Origin: Colias croceus
Lineage: Eukaryota > Arthropoda > Insecta > Lepidoptera > Pieridae
Length of the DNA: 64,000 nucleotides
Direction: 5' to 3'
Assembly (NCBI RefSeq): GCF_905220415.1
Contig: NC_059567.1
Span: forward strand, 1,798,001 to 1,862,000
A program made the translations under genes and the position numbers. Positions 52,069-61,342 of the stretch are shown in pieces. Numbering within the stretch: position 1 is the stretch's first letter; each line of letters starts with the position of its first letter. A model generated the notes under the pieces. The model had not been told where the DNA came from. It did not search any database and was given only the letters and a program-made list of their open reading frames with translations.

Positions 52069-53361
52069 ATGGAAGCACATATGTCAATTCAATATGACCT
52101 TTTTGAGAAATTGAAGAAGGCGGAACTGAACTTCCGGAAGTCACCAAAGGAAAGAATTAAACCATCATATATTGAGACTCGTTTAGAGAATTTGGAAGAC
52201 TTATGGAGAGAATTTAAAGCTGGTCATCGGAAGATTATTGCTTCAATATCTGCAGCGGAAAAGTCTAAGACTAAGTATTTCTCGGATGATTTATATGAAG
52301 AATTTGAGGAATTCTACACAACGTTTAAATGTGTCTTAAAAGATGCCTGTGCAACTGTACCTAAAAGCAATAATAATATTCCTAGTGTAACTAAAGAAGA
52401 AGTGAAACTTCCCACCATACAACTACAAACATTCAGTGGAAAGTATGAAGATTGGCAAGCGTTTCATGACATGCACATTTCTATTGTTCAGAATAATGCA
52501 TCTTTGAGCAACGTTGAAAAGTTTCATTACTTGAAATCCAGTTTAACCGGAGAAGCTGCAACTTATTTGAATAATTATGCTACAACGGATCAAAATTATT
52601 TGGAAGCCTGGAAACAATTAGTGAAACGTTATGACAATAAGAAATATAATGTCAACACTGTTATGAAAAGGCTTTTTTCACAAAAGAAGATAACACATGA
52701 GATTTCAACAGGATTGAAGAGTTTAATTGATACTACATCATCTTGTTTAACGTCACTTTACAATATGAAAATTAAAACAGATAATTGGGATACATTTATT
52801 GTATATTTTGTTGTTACTCGGTTGGATGCGGAAACTCACAGATTATGGGAGAATCATGACAGCCAATTGAATCCAGAGGAATTGGCTACCTGGACACAAC
52901 TTTTATCCTTCTTGGAGACAAGGTTTAGAACTTTGGAAAAGTTTGAAGCTGTAAAGCATACACCAAAGTCTCAGCAGGCTACTCCCGTCGTTAAACATAA
53001 ATCTTTTCACAGTTCCATTCAACGTAAAGAATCTGTTGACAACATTTGTGCATTGTGCGAAGGGCCACATTTTATATACAGCTGTAAAAGCTTTCTCCAG
53101 CAGCCAGTAAATGCCCGTCAGAGCACAGTAGAAAATAAAAGATTGTGTTTCAATTGCCTCTCATCTACCCACACTGTTAAGAAATGCCGCCATTCAACCT
53201 GCTGTAAGAAATGTGGAAGGCGACATCATTCGCTGCTTCATCGCGAAAGGGATAATGCGCAAGAGAATCTTACGCATAATCAGCACTCACAGAACCAAGA
53301 GAGATCATCCCCATCAAACTCATCAACTGAGACGAAGATTTCAGCCCATTTTCGAAAGTGA
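52069..53361 (+). CDS. BEL/Pao gag
   Basis: 430 residues. N-terminal helical region, then the DUF1759-type gag core (about residues 110-290, 'LQTFSGKYEDWQAFHDMH'), and three Cys/His finger-like motifs near residues 328 ('CALCEGPHF'), 365 ('CFNCLSSTH') and 384 ('CCKKCGRRHH'). It ends with a TGA at 53359-53361, while the protease frame is open one base back. Gag packages the element RNA into particles. Confidence 0.9.
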   Translation: MEAHMSIQYDLFEKLKKAELNFRKSPKERIKPSYIETRLENLEDLWREFKAGHRKIIASISAAEKSKTKYFSDDLYEEFEEFYTTFKCVLKDACATVPKSNNNIPSVTKEEVKLPTIQLQTFSGKYEDWQAFHDMHISIVQNNASLSNVEKFHYLKSSLTGEAATYLNNYATTDQNYLEAWKQLVKRYDNKKYNVNTVMKRLFSQKKITHEISTGLKSLIDTTSSCLTSLYNMKIKTDNWDTFIVYFVVTRLDAETHRLWENHDSQLNPEELATWTQLLSFLETRFRTLEKFEAVKHTPKSQQATPVVKHKSFHSSIQRKESVDNICALCEGPHFIYSCKSFLQQPVNARQSTVENKRLCFNCLSSTHTVKKCRHSTCCKKCGRRHHSLLHRERDNAQENLTHNQHSQNQERSSPSNSSTETKISAHFRK

Positions 53362-53637
53362 ACCCCGTTCCATTGTCAACTGAAATTCATGTCTCAGCCC
53401 ATACAACTAGAGAAACTAGTCATGATGTGGTTCTCGCCACAGCCATAGTCAAAGCGTATTCTAGAAATGGTGTAAAACATATAGTGAGAGCGTTGCTTGA
53501 TCAAGGCTCACAAGCATCGTTCATTTCTGAAAAGACTGTACAATTACTTGGACTTCCACGCATTCCCATAAATGGTTTGGTGTCAGGTCTTGGTGAGGGT
53601 TTAGCTAGGAGTAAATACATGGTTTCATTATTCATTG
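53358..53637 (+). pseudogene. BEL/Pao pol N-terminus: protease, cut by LINE-G
   Basis: Frame -1 relative to gag. It contains the BEL aspartic-protease-like segment with 'LLDQGSQASFISE' and 'GLGEG'. It breaks at 53637, where LINE-G starts, and continues in frame at 57150 through the ATTG target duplication. Either programmed -1 shifting or a single-base deletion joins it to gag. Confidence 0.85.
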
Positions 53638-56600
53638 GTTTCATTATTTAAAAAAAAAATTCTGTAAATGATATTGTAGTTTACGTGACATCTTTTCCTA
53701 CCACTTACATGACATACACATTACACACTCCACACATACGCCAATACACACACAATATATCTTTTTCATTCATTATGAATTCAAAATTTATTTTCAGTTT
53801 CAATCAAGGTTTCAATACCCGTGTTTTTTACTGTCAAAAACATGACTGATTTTAACTCTATTAATGACGACATCGAAAACATTTCTGTGTCTGAATCCCA
53901 CATTTGTCAACCTGAGGACAGCATTTCTTATGTAAAAAATATTGCTACAGACTTTAAAATCTTACATGTCAATATACGAAGCATAAACTGCAATTTTACC
54001 CTTCTTCAAACTCTCTTGCATAGACTTGGATATCAACTGGATATCCTCGTTCTGTCAGAGTGCTGGTTAAGTAAAGCTCCATTTATTCCACATCTTCCAG
54101 GTTACGATTTCCATCAATCCAACTTTACTAACCAAAACGAGGGTGTAGTCACTTATGTTCGAGTTGGACTAAAATGCAAAGTAACATTACCTACGCTCAA
54201 TGATGCAAACTGTGTTATTCTTGAATTTCCTGATTCTCTGGCTGTTGTCGCGTTATATCGATCGCCATCTTTCAAGAACCTTGAACCGTTCCTTTCTAGC
54301 TTAGAAAGCGTACTTCTTTCTATTAAGTTAAACAAGAGTGTTGTGGTTATAGGAGATCTCAATATCAATATAATCTCAAACAACACAAATTCTTCAACCG
54401 ATGACTATCTTAATCTGTTAGCATCACATGCATTGCTACCTGCTCATCTTTTTCCAACACGTGAAGGCAATTGTCTTGATCATGTGATGCTTCGCACACT
54501 TTTCAAAGCCACTACGTTGGTACTCGATACGATGTTTACTGACCATAACCCCGTCCTATGTTTTATTCATACTAAAATTGCACAACCGAATGATAATGCT
54601 ATTATAAATTCTCGTATTGACATTCCCTCAGTTGTTAATGCCCTTGAAAATACCGATTTTTCCTCTGTTCTAGTTTCCTCAGATCCAGAAGAGTCTGCAT
54701 CCCAGTTAGTAAACATTCTATCCTCCACAATAAGCTCTCATAGACGTACTGTGCATGTCCCGTCTAGAAAACGTATTATAAAGCCTTGGATTACACCTGG
54801 TCTTCTGAAATGTATTCGCCATAGAGATAAACTGTACCGTAAACATAAGAAAAACCCAGAAGATAATCAGGACAAATTAATCTTCCAACGCTACAGAACC
54901 TTCTGTAATAAGCTCTTAAAGAGAACTAAACGGGAATACGAACATACCAAATTTCAGAAGATCAGGAATAATCCAAGGGCCGCGTGGAATGTTATCAAGG
55001 AGCTGTCAGGAATTAAAACAGGGGAGTCTTATGCAAGTAATTTACTGAATCGGTTCACCTGTAAAAAGTCATCTGTCAATGCCGTCAATAATTATTTTGC
55101 TAATGTGGGTAAAGATATGGCTTATAAAATTATTCACAGTACTCGGAGTGCTTCCTCAAATTATTGTAATACCCCTGAGGCTTTTCCACAAAACTCTTCT
55201 CAATCTTCTATAAATTCGATGGTACTACTGAGTATCGACAATGATGAAATCCATAAAATTATTTGCAATCTTAAAGACAAATGTGCTGTTGGCTGGGATG
55301 GGATACCCACGTCTGTCCTTAAATCGGCGCGGCATATACTCGTTCCTATTCTCTGTTACGTTTTTAACCTTTCCATCTCAAAAGGCATTTTTCCTACTGT
55401 ATTTAAGAGAGCTGTTGTCCACCCGATCTTCAAGAGTGGAGATAGAGATGGTGTCTCTAATTACCGCCCAATATCTGTGCTTTCAGCTATTTCTAAAATC
55501 TTCGAAAAAGTGTTAAATAATAGGCTCCTTACTTTTCTTAACACCAATAATTTACTATCAAAAAATCAATTCGGTTTTAGACGTGGCCTATCCACGGAAG
55601 ATGCTCTGTTGTCTTTGACCAATAGCATAATAAATAATTTTGAAGAACAAACGAAATCTGTTACTCTTTTTTTAGACCTCTCTAAAGCATTCGACACTGT
55701 CTCTATCTCTATTCTTATATCTAAATTGGAACGCTGTGGTATTCGTGGCTCTGTTCTGGATATTTTTGGTAGTTATCTTTCTGAACGTACGCAGTGTGTA
55801 GTTATTGATGATATTGTTAGTGAGCTTGAACCAGTTACTTTTGGCGTACCTCAGGGCAGCGTCTTAGGACCTACCCTGTTTCTAATTTACATAAATGATC
55901 TGTGTAATTTGTCTCTTAACAACTGTAAAATAATTTCTTATGCCGATGATACTGCTTTGATTGTCCATGCCCGAACTTGGGAGGAGGTTCGTAATGTTGC
56001 TGAAAATGCTCTAAAGATTGTTCAAGACTGGCTTCGACAAAACCTTCTCACGCTTAATATTGTTAAAAGTAAATACATAACTTTTGCCCCCAAACTTTCT
56101 TCCTTGCCTCCCTCAAGTTTCAACATATCCGCACATGACTGTCTCAAGAGCGTCCCTAGTGATCAATGCAATTGTATAAGTCTTGAAAGAGCCACTAGCT
56201 TGAGATATCTGGGCGTCACAATTGATCAAATGTTCTCGTGGAAGCAGCAGATCGATACTGTATGCTCTAAAATCAGAAAATTAACATTTGTGTTTAAACG
56301 CCTCAGAGGAGTCCTTGATATCTGTTACCTAAAAACTGTTTACTATGCATTGATTCAGTCTGTTACCTCTTACTGTATAACATCCTGGGGAGGCTGTGTC
56401 AAATCTTTGATGATAAGACTGGAACGAGCCCAACGGGCTGTCCTCAAAGCTCTCGTTAACAAACCTCTCCGCTATCCGACCAGCGAATTATATGCTCTCT
56501 GCCAAGTTCCCACCGTAAGACAATTGTTTATTCTCAAAGTTGTTCTGAGGAAGCACTCAGACACTGTGTATGACTTGGACTTTATAAATACTAGGCGCAG

Positions 56601-57149
56601 AAACGACAGAGTATGCGTTATTAAATATCGCAGAACAGCAATAGCTAGTCGCCACTATCTTTTCATAAGTTCGTTAATCTACAATAAAATTAATCAAGTC
56701 CTCAATATTTACCCACTCTGTCATTATAAGCTAAAAACCATACTCCTAAATTGGCTTCTATCCCTCTCGTATGATGAAACTGAACTAATTATTAAAACCA
56801 CCATCTAAACTTCTACATTTCTCACTCAACCTCACAAACTCACATAATCTCACTCTCGCATACTCACACACATAACATTCACACACTCTCTCACAAACAC
56901 ATACCTGCACATTTTTGTCTTTTTAATTTTGTATAAGTAAATCGTCTTACTTACTTTTATCATTACTTTGTGTTTCTGTTTTGGATATATGAATGTTAAA
57001 ATTTGATTAGTGGAACTACTAATGTTTGGAGGCGGGCGTTGGCACCTGTGCCGCAGCTTATTTAAGCTTTTATGGGTGCCATCGTGCATAAAGTTTTTGT
57101 AATGTGTTGTTGTGTTCCAAATAAACAATTTTGATTTGATTTTGATTTG
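53638..57149 (+). mobile_element. LINE-G: CR1/jockey-type LINE inserted in BEL pol
   Basis: Target duplication ATTG (53634-53637 and 57150-57153). It has a 180-bp 5' part, one long ORF, a CA-rich 3' UTR (56809-57110) with AATAAA near 57119 and a short (TTTGAT)n-type tail. No ORF1, so it is 5' truncated or a one-ORF copy. The ORF has no stops, so the insertion is recent. Confidence 0.92.
53821..56808 (+). CDS. LINE-G ORF2: APE endonuclease and reverse transcriptase
   Basis: Up to 995 residues; the likely start is the ATG at 53842 ('MTDFNSIND'), since the reading from 53821 begins with GTG. Endonuclease about residues 45-260: 'HVNIRSI', 'LSECWLS', 'VALYRSPSF', 'GDLNINII', 'CLDHV' and 'TDHNPV' (Thr for Ser in SDH). 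Reverse transcriptase about 470-770: 'YRPISVLSAIS', 'QFGFRRGLST', 'LDLSKAFDTVS', 'GVPQGSVLGPTLF' and YADDTAL near 712. The C-terminal domain is complete. All catalytic blocks are present, so this protein may be functional. Confidence 0.92.
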   Translation: MFFTVKNMTDFNSINDDIENISVSESHICQPEDSISYVKNIATDFKILHVNIRSINCNFTLLQTLLHRLGYQLDILVLSECWLSKAPFIPHLPGYDFHQSNFTNQNEGVVTYVRVGLKCKVTLPTLNDANCVILEFPDSLAVVALYRSPSFKNLEPFLSSLESVLLSIKLNKSVVVIGDLNINIISNNTNSSTDDYLNLLASHALLPAHLFPTREGNCLDHVMLRTLFKATTLVLDTMFTDHNPVLCFIHTKIAQPNDNAIINSRIDIPSVVNALENTDFSSVLVSSDPEESASQLVNILSSTISSHRRTVHVPSRKRIIKPWITPGLLKCIRHRDKLYRKHKKNPEDNQDKLIFQRYRTFCNKLLKRTKREYEHTKFQKIRNNPRAAWNVIKELSGIKTGESYASNLLNRFTCKKSSVNAVNNYFANVGKDMAYKIIHSTRSASSNYCNTPEAFPQNSSQSSINSMVLLSIDNDEIHKIICNLKDKCAVGWDGIPTSVLKSARHILVPILCYVFNLSISKGIFPTVFKRAVVHPIFKSGDRDGVSNYRPISVLSAISKIFEKVLNNRLLTFLNTNNLLSKNQFGFRRGLSTEDALLSLTNSIINNFEEQTKSVTLFLDLSKAFDTVSISILISKLERCGIRGSVLDIFGSYLSERTQCVVIDDIVSELEPVTFGVPQGSVLGPTLFLIYINDLCNLSLNNCKIISYADDTALIVHARTWEEVRNVAENALKIVQDWLRQNLLTLNIVKSKYITFAPKLSSLPPSSFNISAHDCLKSVPSDQCNCISLERATSLRYLGVTIDQMFSWKQQIDTVCSKIRKLTFVFKRLRGVLDICYLKTVYYALIQSVTSYCITSWGGCVKSLMIRLERAQRAVLKALVNKPLRYPTSELYALCQVPTVRQLFILKVVLRKHSDTVYDLDFINTRRRNDRVCVIKYRRTAIASRHYLFISSLIYNKINQVLNIYPLCHYKLKTILLNWLLSLSYDETELIIKTTI

Positions 57150-60100
57150 ATTGAATCGTATCACAACCCGTCTACCACAATCCAAGTAAATGCTCACGTT
57201 TTAAGTTCGTTGACTACTCATATTCCATCTCATAGATTGCATACGCCCAGTTGGCCAGATGTACATAATCTTACATTGGCTGACCCAAGTTATAATATTC
57301 CAGGTAAAATAGACGTTCTTTTAGGAGCGGATATTTACAGTGAAATCTTGCTTAATGGTGTGCTTAAAAATTCACAGGGTCTAGTAGCGCAAGAAACTAC
57401 GTTAGGATGGATTTTATCAGGTAAGCTTCCACAAAGTTCAGAAAGATTAACAAATAGAAGTATCACTATGCATATTCAAGAAAGAAGCGACGAGCTTTTA
57501 AAGAAGTTTTTTGAAATGGAAGCAGAACCAGACAGTATAGAAAGAAAATTATCGCCAAGTGAAATCAAGTGTGAAGAGTTATATGACGCAACAACTACGA
57601 GAAATTCAGACGGAAGATTTGTAGTTAAGCTACCATTCACTAGTGACGATCCTCAATGCATGTATGGAAATTCAAAAGAAATAGCAGTAAGAAAATTGAA
57701 AGCGTTAGAAAGAAGACTTAAACAAAATTTAGAATTATACGAAGATTACCGAAAAGTTTTATGTGAATATTTGGAACTAAATCATATGATAGAAATTGAA
57801 GAGACAGATATCGATAACCCAAAGGCAGTTTATTTACCTCATCACGCTGTAGTAAGGAAGGAAAAGGACACTACTAAGGTGAGAGTCGTATTTAATGCAT
57901 CATCGAAAGGTGTCAATGATGTATCTTTAAACGACGATCTGCACATAGGTCCTAAACTACAGCAAGATTTGAGACATCTGCTTATGAGGTGGAGAACTCA
58001 TCGTGTATGTATCATAGGTGATTTGGTTAAGATGTATCGACAGATATTGGTTAAAGACGAAGATACCAACTTTCAAAGGATCGTGTGGAGAAATGACTCG
58101 AATCAACCAATTAAGCATTATAAATTATTGACCTTAACTTTTGGGACTGCTTGTGCTCCTTATTTAGCAGTTAAGACATTACAGACATTAGCAAAACAAG
58201 AGCAGCTCAGGTTCCCTACTGCATCGGAAATTACTCAGCGTGATTTTTATATCGACGACTTAATGACCGGGTGCGAAAATTTAGATGAAGCTTTACACAT
58301 ATACGACGAAATGAATAGTCTCATGAAGTCTGGTGGTTTTCAAATGCAAAAGTGGAGTAGTAATAACACCAACTTACTAAGTAAAATTGGTAAAGATAAA
58401 ATGAGTGATGATTCCGTACGCATCAAATCAGATAATCAATTTAAAGTTCTCGGATTGTCTTGGAACAGAGAGACTGATAATTTCGAGTATACAATTAATT
58501 TACCAGATAGTCAACATTCTGTAACGAAGCGCCAAATATTATCTGATATAGCTCGATTATATGATCCGATAGGTTGGATAGCACCGGTAGTAGTTAAAGC
58601 AAAGATATTTATACAGAAGGTATGGAAAGCAGGATTAGATTGGGATGCAAATTTAACAGAAGACCTATTGATAGAATGGAATAATTTCAGGAAAGAGTTG
58701 AATGATCTGAAGAATATCGTCATTCCGCGCTGGCTTCATACAAGCAAAGATTGCGATATGGAACTACACGCATTTTCGGATGCTTCTAAAGCTTCATACG
58801 CAGCAGCAATTTATCTACGAGTTGTTAATAAACTTGACAAATCTGTGCATGTTACCTTAATCACAGCGAAGACTAAAGTTGCACCCATCGACAAAGAAAT
58901 ATCGATTCCACGATTAGAGCTCTGCGGTGCGACACTTGCAGCTAAACTCGTGTCTGAGGTCGCTCAAGTCATGGGTATAGTTAAAGAAAATACTTACGCT
59001 TGGACGGATTCAACTGTAGTCCTTGCATGGTTGAAAGGTCCTTCATCTCGTTGGGCTACATTTGTGAGCAATAGAGTATCAACAATACTTACCATTTTGG
59101 AATATAATCAGTGGGGACATGTACCTTCGGAATCGAATCCAGCGGACTGCGCCTCTCGTGGTCTTAAATCTACAGAATTAAAGAATTACTCACTTTGGTG
59201 GAAGGGTCCTGACTGGTTGTGTAATTCTACAATTGATATCGATCAACCGATTATACCAGATACAGAAGAAGAAAGAAATACTAAATCATTTTGTGTTCAA
59301 CATCAGAAGGAAGAAGATTTTGAGTGGATTAGATTTTCGTCGTTGTTTAAAATGTTGAGAGTCATGGCATGGTGTCGTAGAATTTTTAATAGAGAAAAAT
59401 CTAAATTACCGAAGTATTTAACATCTAATGAATTGAACGAGGCTTTATTTATGTGTATCAAACAAGTTCAACATCATGAATTTGCTGAAGATATAAAACA
59501 TCTATCATCCAAAGGCTACGTTGTAAAGAAAAGCGTTCTTCACAAACTCACACCTTTTTTGGACGAAAAAGGCATTGTGCGAGTTGGTGGAAGAATCAAA
59601 CAACATCCTATTATTATTCCCGGAAAAAGTCATTTGGCTACACTAATAATTTCGGATACTCATAGTCGTACTCTCCACGGAGGCCCTCAACTCATGCTAA
59701 ATATTATAAGAGCAAAATATTGGATTCTACGAGCACGAGATCGTGTCAAAAAATTCTATAGAAGCTGTATCACATGTTTACGTCATTCTAAAGCTCAGAA
59801 AACGCAAATAATGGGTGAACTCCCAGATGTTCGATTAAACCCGAGCAAACCGTTTAGATCTACCGGAGTGGATTACGCTGGCCCTATATTAATGCGTTTC
59901 TCTCCAGGTCGTGGTTCCAAAGCCTACAAAGGGTACATTTGTATTTTTGTGTGCATGGTGACCCGAGCTATTCATTTGGAAGCAGTTTCTGATTTGAGTG
60001 CAAAAGGATTTATAGCTGCATTCCGAAGATTTACATCAAGGCGAGGTCACTGCCAGGATTTATATAGCGACAATGCTACCAATTTTGTAGGAGCGGACAA

Positions 60101-60761
60101 ACTCTTGCAAAGCATGTTACGGGAGGCACGTAAAGAAAATCCCAATGAATTAGTGGATTTGTTGTCTTACGAATCTACGACGTGGCATTACATACCTCCA
60201 TACTCGCCAAATTTTGGTGGATTGTGGGAGGCAGGGGTGCGATGCGTTAAAACACATTTACGTAAGGTGATAGGTGATAGTACGTTAACCTACGAAGAAC
60301 TTACTACTGTACTTCACCAAATCGAAGCTTGCTTAAACTCACGTCCTATTACTTTACTTAATAATAATCCGGACGATCCCCTACCCCTGACACCAGGTCA
60401 TTTTCTAGTCGGAGAACCGCTCATTAATATTCCCGATGAAATTCATCTTGTCCAAAACATATCTCATCTAGAAAGGTGGAAAACAGTACAGAAAATGGTT
60501 AATGAATTTTGGACAAGATGGTCCAAAGAATATTTAGTAACAATGGCCCATCGTCAAAAATGGACCACTAAAACTCCTGAACCAAACATAGGCGATATTG
60601 TTGTTTTAAGAGATGAACAGCTGCCGCCTTGTAAATGGGCATTAGGTAAAATTGTCGACAAACACCCGGGCCCAGATAAAATCACTCGTGTAGTAACTGT
60701 GAAATGTAAGAACGGTCTTTTTAAACGCGCTTTAAGTAAAGTTTGTGTATTGCCTAAATGA
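57150..60761 (+). CDS. BEL/Pao pol: reverse transcriptase, RNase H, integrase
   Basis: About 1,200 residues open to a TGA at 60759-60761. It begins with the end of the protease region ('KIDVLLGADIY'). BEL reverse transcriptase: 'RVVFNASSKG', 'GDLVKMYRQI', 'FGTACAPYLA' and the catalytic FYIDDL near residue 366. RNase H-like region 'HAFSDASKASYAA' near 541. Integrase zinc finger 'HGG...CITC' near 838-868, catalytic Asp in 'GVDYAGP' (908), Asp in 'YSDNATNF' (972) and Glu in 'GGLWEAGVR' (1026), then the C-terminal domain with 'EFWTRWSKEYL'. Intact apart from LINE-G upstream. Confidence 0.95.
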   Translation: MESYHNPSTTIQVNAHVLSSLTTHIPSHRLHTPSWPDVHNLTLADPSYNIPGKIDVLLGADIYSEILLNGVLKNSQGLVAQETTLGWILSGKLPQSSERLTNRSITMHIQERSDELLKKFFEMEAEPDSIERKLSPSEIKCEELYDATTTRNSDGRFVVKLPFTSDDPQCMYGNSKEIAVRKLKALERRLKQNLELYEDYRKVLCEYLELNHMIEIEETDIDNPKAVYLPHHAVVRKEKDTTKVRVVFNASSKGVNDVSLNDDLHIGPKLQQDLRHLLMRWRTHRVCIIGDLVKMYRQILVKDEDTNFQRIVWRNDSNQPIKHYKLLTLTFGTACAPYLAVKTLQTLAKQEQLRFPTASEITQRDFYIDDLMTGCENLDEALHIYDEMNSLMKSGGFQMQKWSSNNTNLLSKIGKDKMSDDSVRIKSDNQFKVLGLSWNRETDNFEYTINLPDSQHSVTKRQILSDIARLYDPIGWIAPVVVKAKIFIQKVWKAGLDWDANLTEDLLIEWNNFRKELNDLKNIVIPRWLHTSKDCDMELHAFSDASKASYAAAIYLRVVNKLDKSVHVTLITAKTKVAPIDKEISIPRLELCGATLAAKLVSEVAQVMGIVKENTYAWTDSTVVLAWLKGPSSRWATFVSNRVSTILTILEYNQWGHVPSESNPADCASRGLKSTELKNYSLWWKGPDWLCNSTIDIDQPIIPDTEEERNTKSFCVQHQKEEDFEWIRFSSLFKMLRVMAWCRRIFNREKSKLPKYLTSNELNEALFMCIKQVQHHEFAEDIKHLSSKGYVVKKSVLHKLTPFLDEKGIVRVGGRIKQHPIIIPGKSHLATLIISDTHSRTLHGGPQLMLNIIRAKYWILRARDRVKKFYRSCITCLRHSKAQKTQIMGELPDVRLNPSKPFRSTGVDYAGPILMRFSPGRGSKAYKGYICIFVCMVTRAIHLEAVSDLSAKGFIAAFRRFTSRRGHCQDLYSDNATNFVGADKLLQSMLREARKENPNELVDLLSYESTTWHYIPPYSPNFGGLWEAGVRCVKTHLRKVIGDSTLTYEELTTVLHQIEACLNSRPITLLNNNPDDPLPLTPGHFLVGEPLINIPDEIHLVQNISHLERWKTVQKMVNEFWTRWSKEYLVTMAHRQKWTTKTPEPNIGDIVVLRDEQLPPCKWALGKIVDKHPGPDKITRVVTVKCKNGLFKRALSKVCVLPK

Positions 60762-61148
60762 TTATTTTTTTTTGTATCCAAGTCATTTCACGGTGGGCGG
60801 CAGATCTGTGCAGGTCTAATAAGTTTTTTTTGTTATTCATTATGTAATGTTGAGAAGTTTTTATTTTCGTTTTTATTATTTTTTACTTTGGTATTGTATA
60901 GAGTAATAGATATATATAGATATACTTAGATATACTTGTTAACAGAGTTACGAATTTATAAATGTAAATTTTTTTTGCCTGTAGCAGCAATACAAAAATA
61001 TTTTCATTGCTTATTTTGTTTTGAGTATGTAGTTAGCTTGCTATGTAGTAGTGTTAAAGGTCGTAACTTCTTTTTTTGTATACTTTGTTCACTTATAAGT
61101 ATTATTGTATTTATGTTGATTAAGAGGACAAGTCCTCGGTGGGCGGAA
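60762..61148 (+). other. BEL 3' untranslated region
   Basis: 387 bp of T-rich non-coding DNA between pol and the 3' LTR. The purine-rich GGTGGGCGGAA at 61139-61148 just before the LTR is the likely plus-strand primer; a similar 'CGGTGGGCGG' occurs at 60791-60800. Confidence 0.7.
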
Positions 61149-61342
61149 TGTTTACTTAATCATAGGTTAAAGTTACAATGTTCGACCAACAGATGACGCT
61201 AGGTGTATTCACTCGCGTATTAACTCTCGCTATAGAAATGTTTTTAATTTTTGATAAGTATTTTTACTGGTGTATGAAATATAGTTTGGTTTTTTACAAG
61301 TTTTGTGAGTGTTTAATTCAGTGATCCCCTAGTGATTCAACA
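61149..61342 (+). repeat. BEL 3' LTR
   Basis: 194-bp copy of the 5' LTR, no differences seen. Confidence 0.95.

Larger units (their letters stand above)
51446..61342 (+). mobile_element. BEL/Pao LTR retrotransposon inserted in LINE-F, hosting LINE-G
   Basis: Two 194-bp LTRs (51446-51639 and 61149-61342) that read as identical, flanked by the 5-bp duplication CCGAC (51441-51445, 61343-61347). The internal order gag, protease, reverse transcriptase, RNase H, integrase with DUF5641-like tail is that of BEL/Pao elements. LINE-G interrupts it at 53638-57149. Apart from that insertion and a possible frameshift between gag and protease it looks intact, hence recent. Confidence 0.95.
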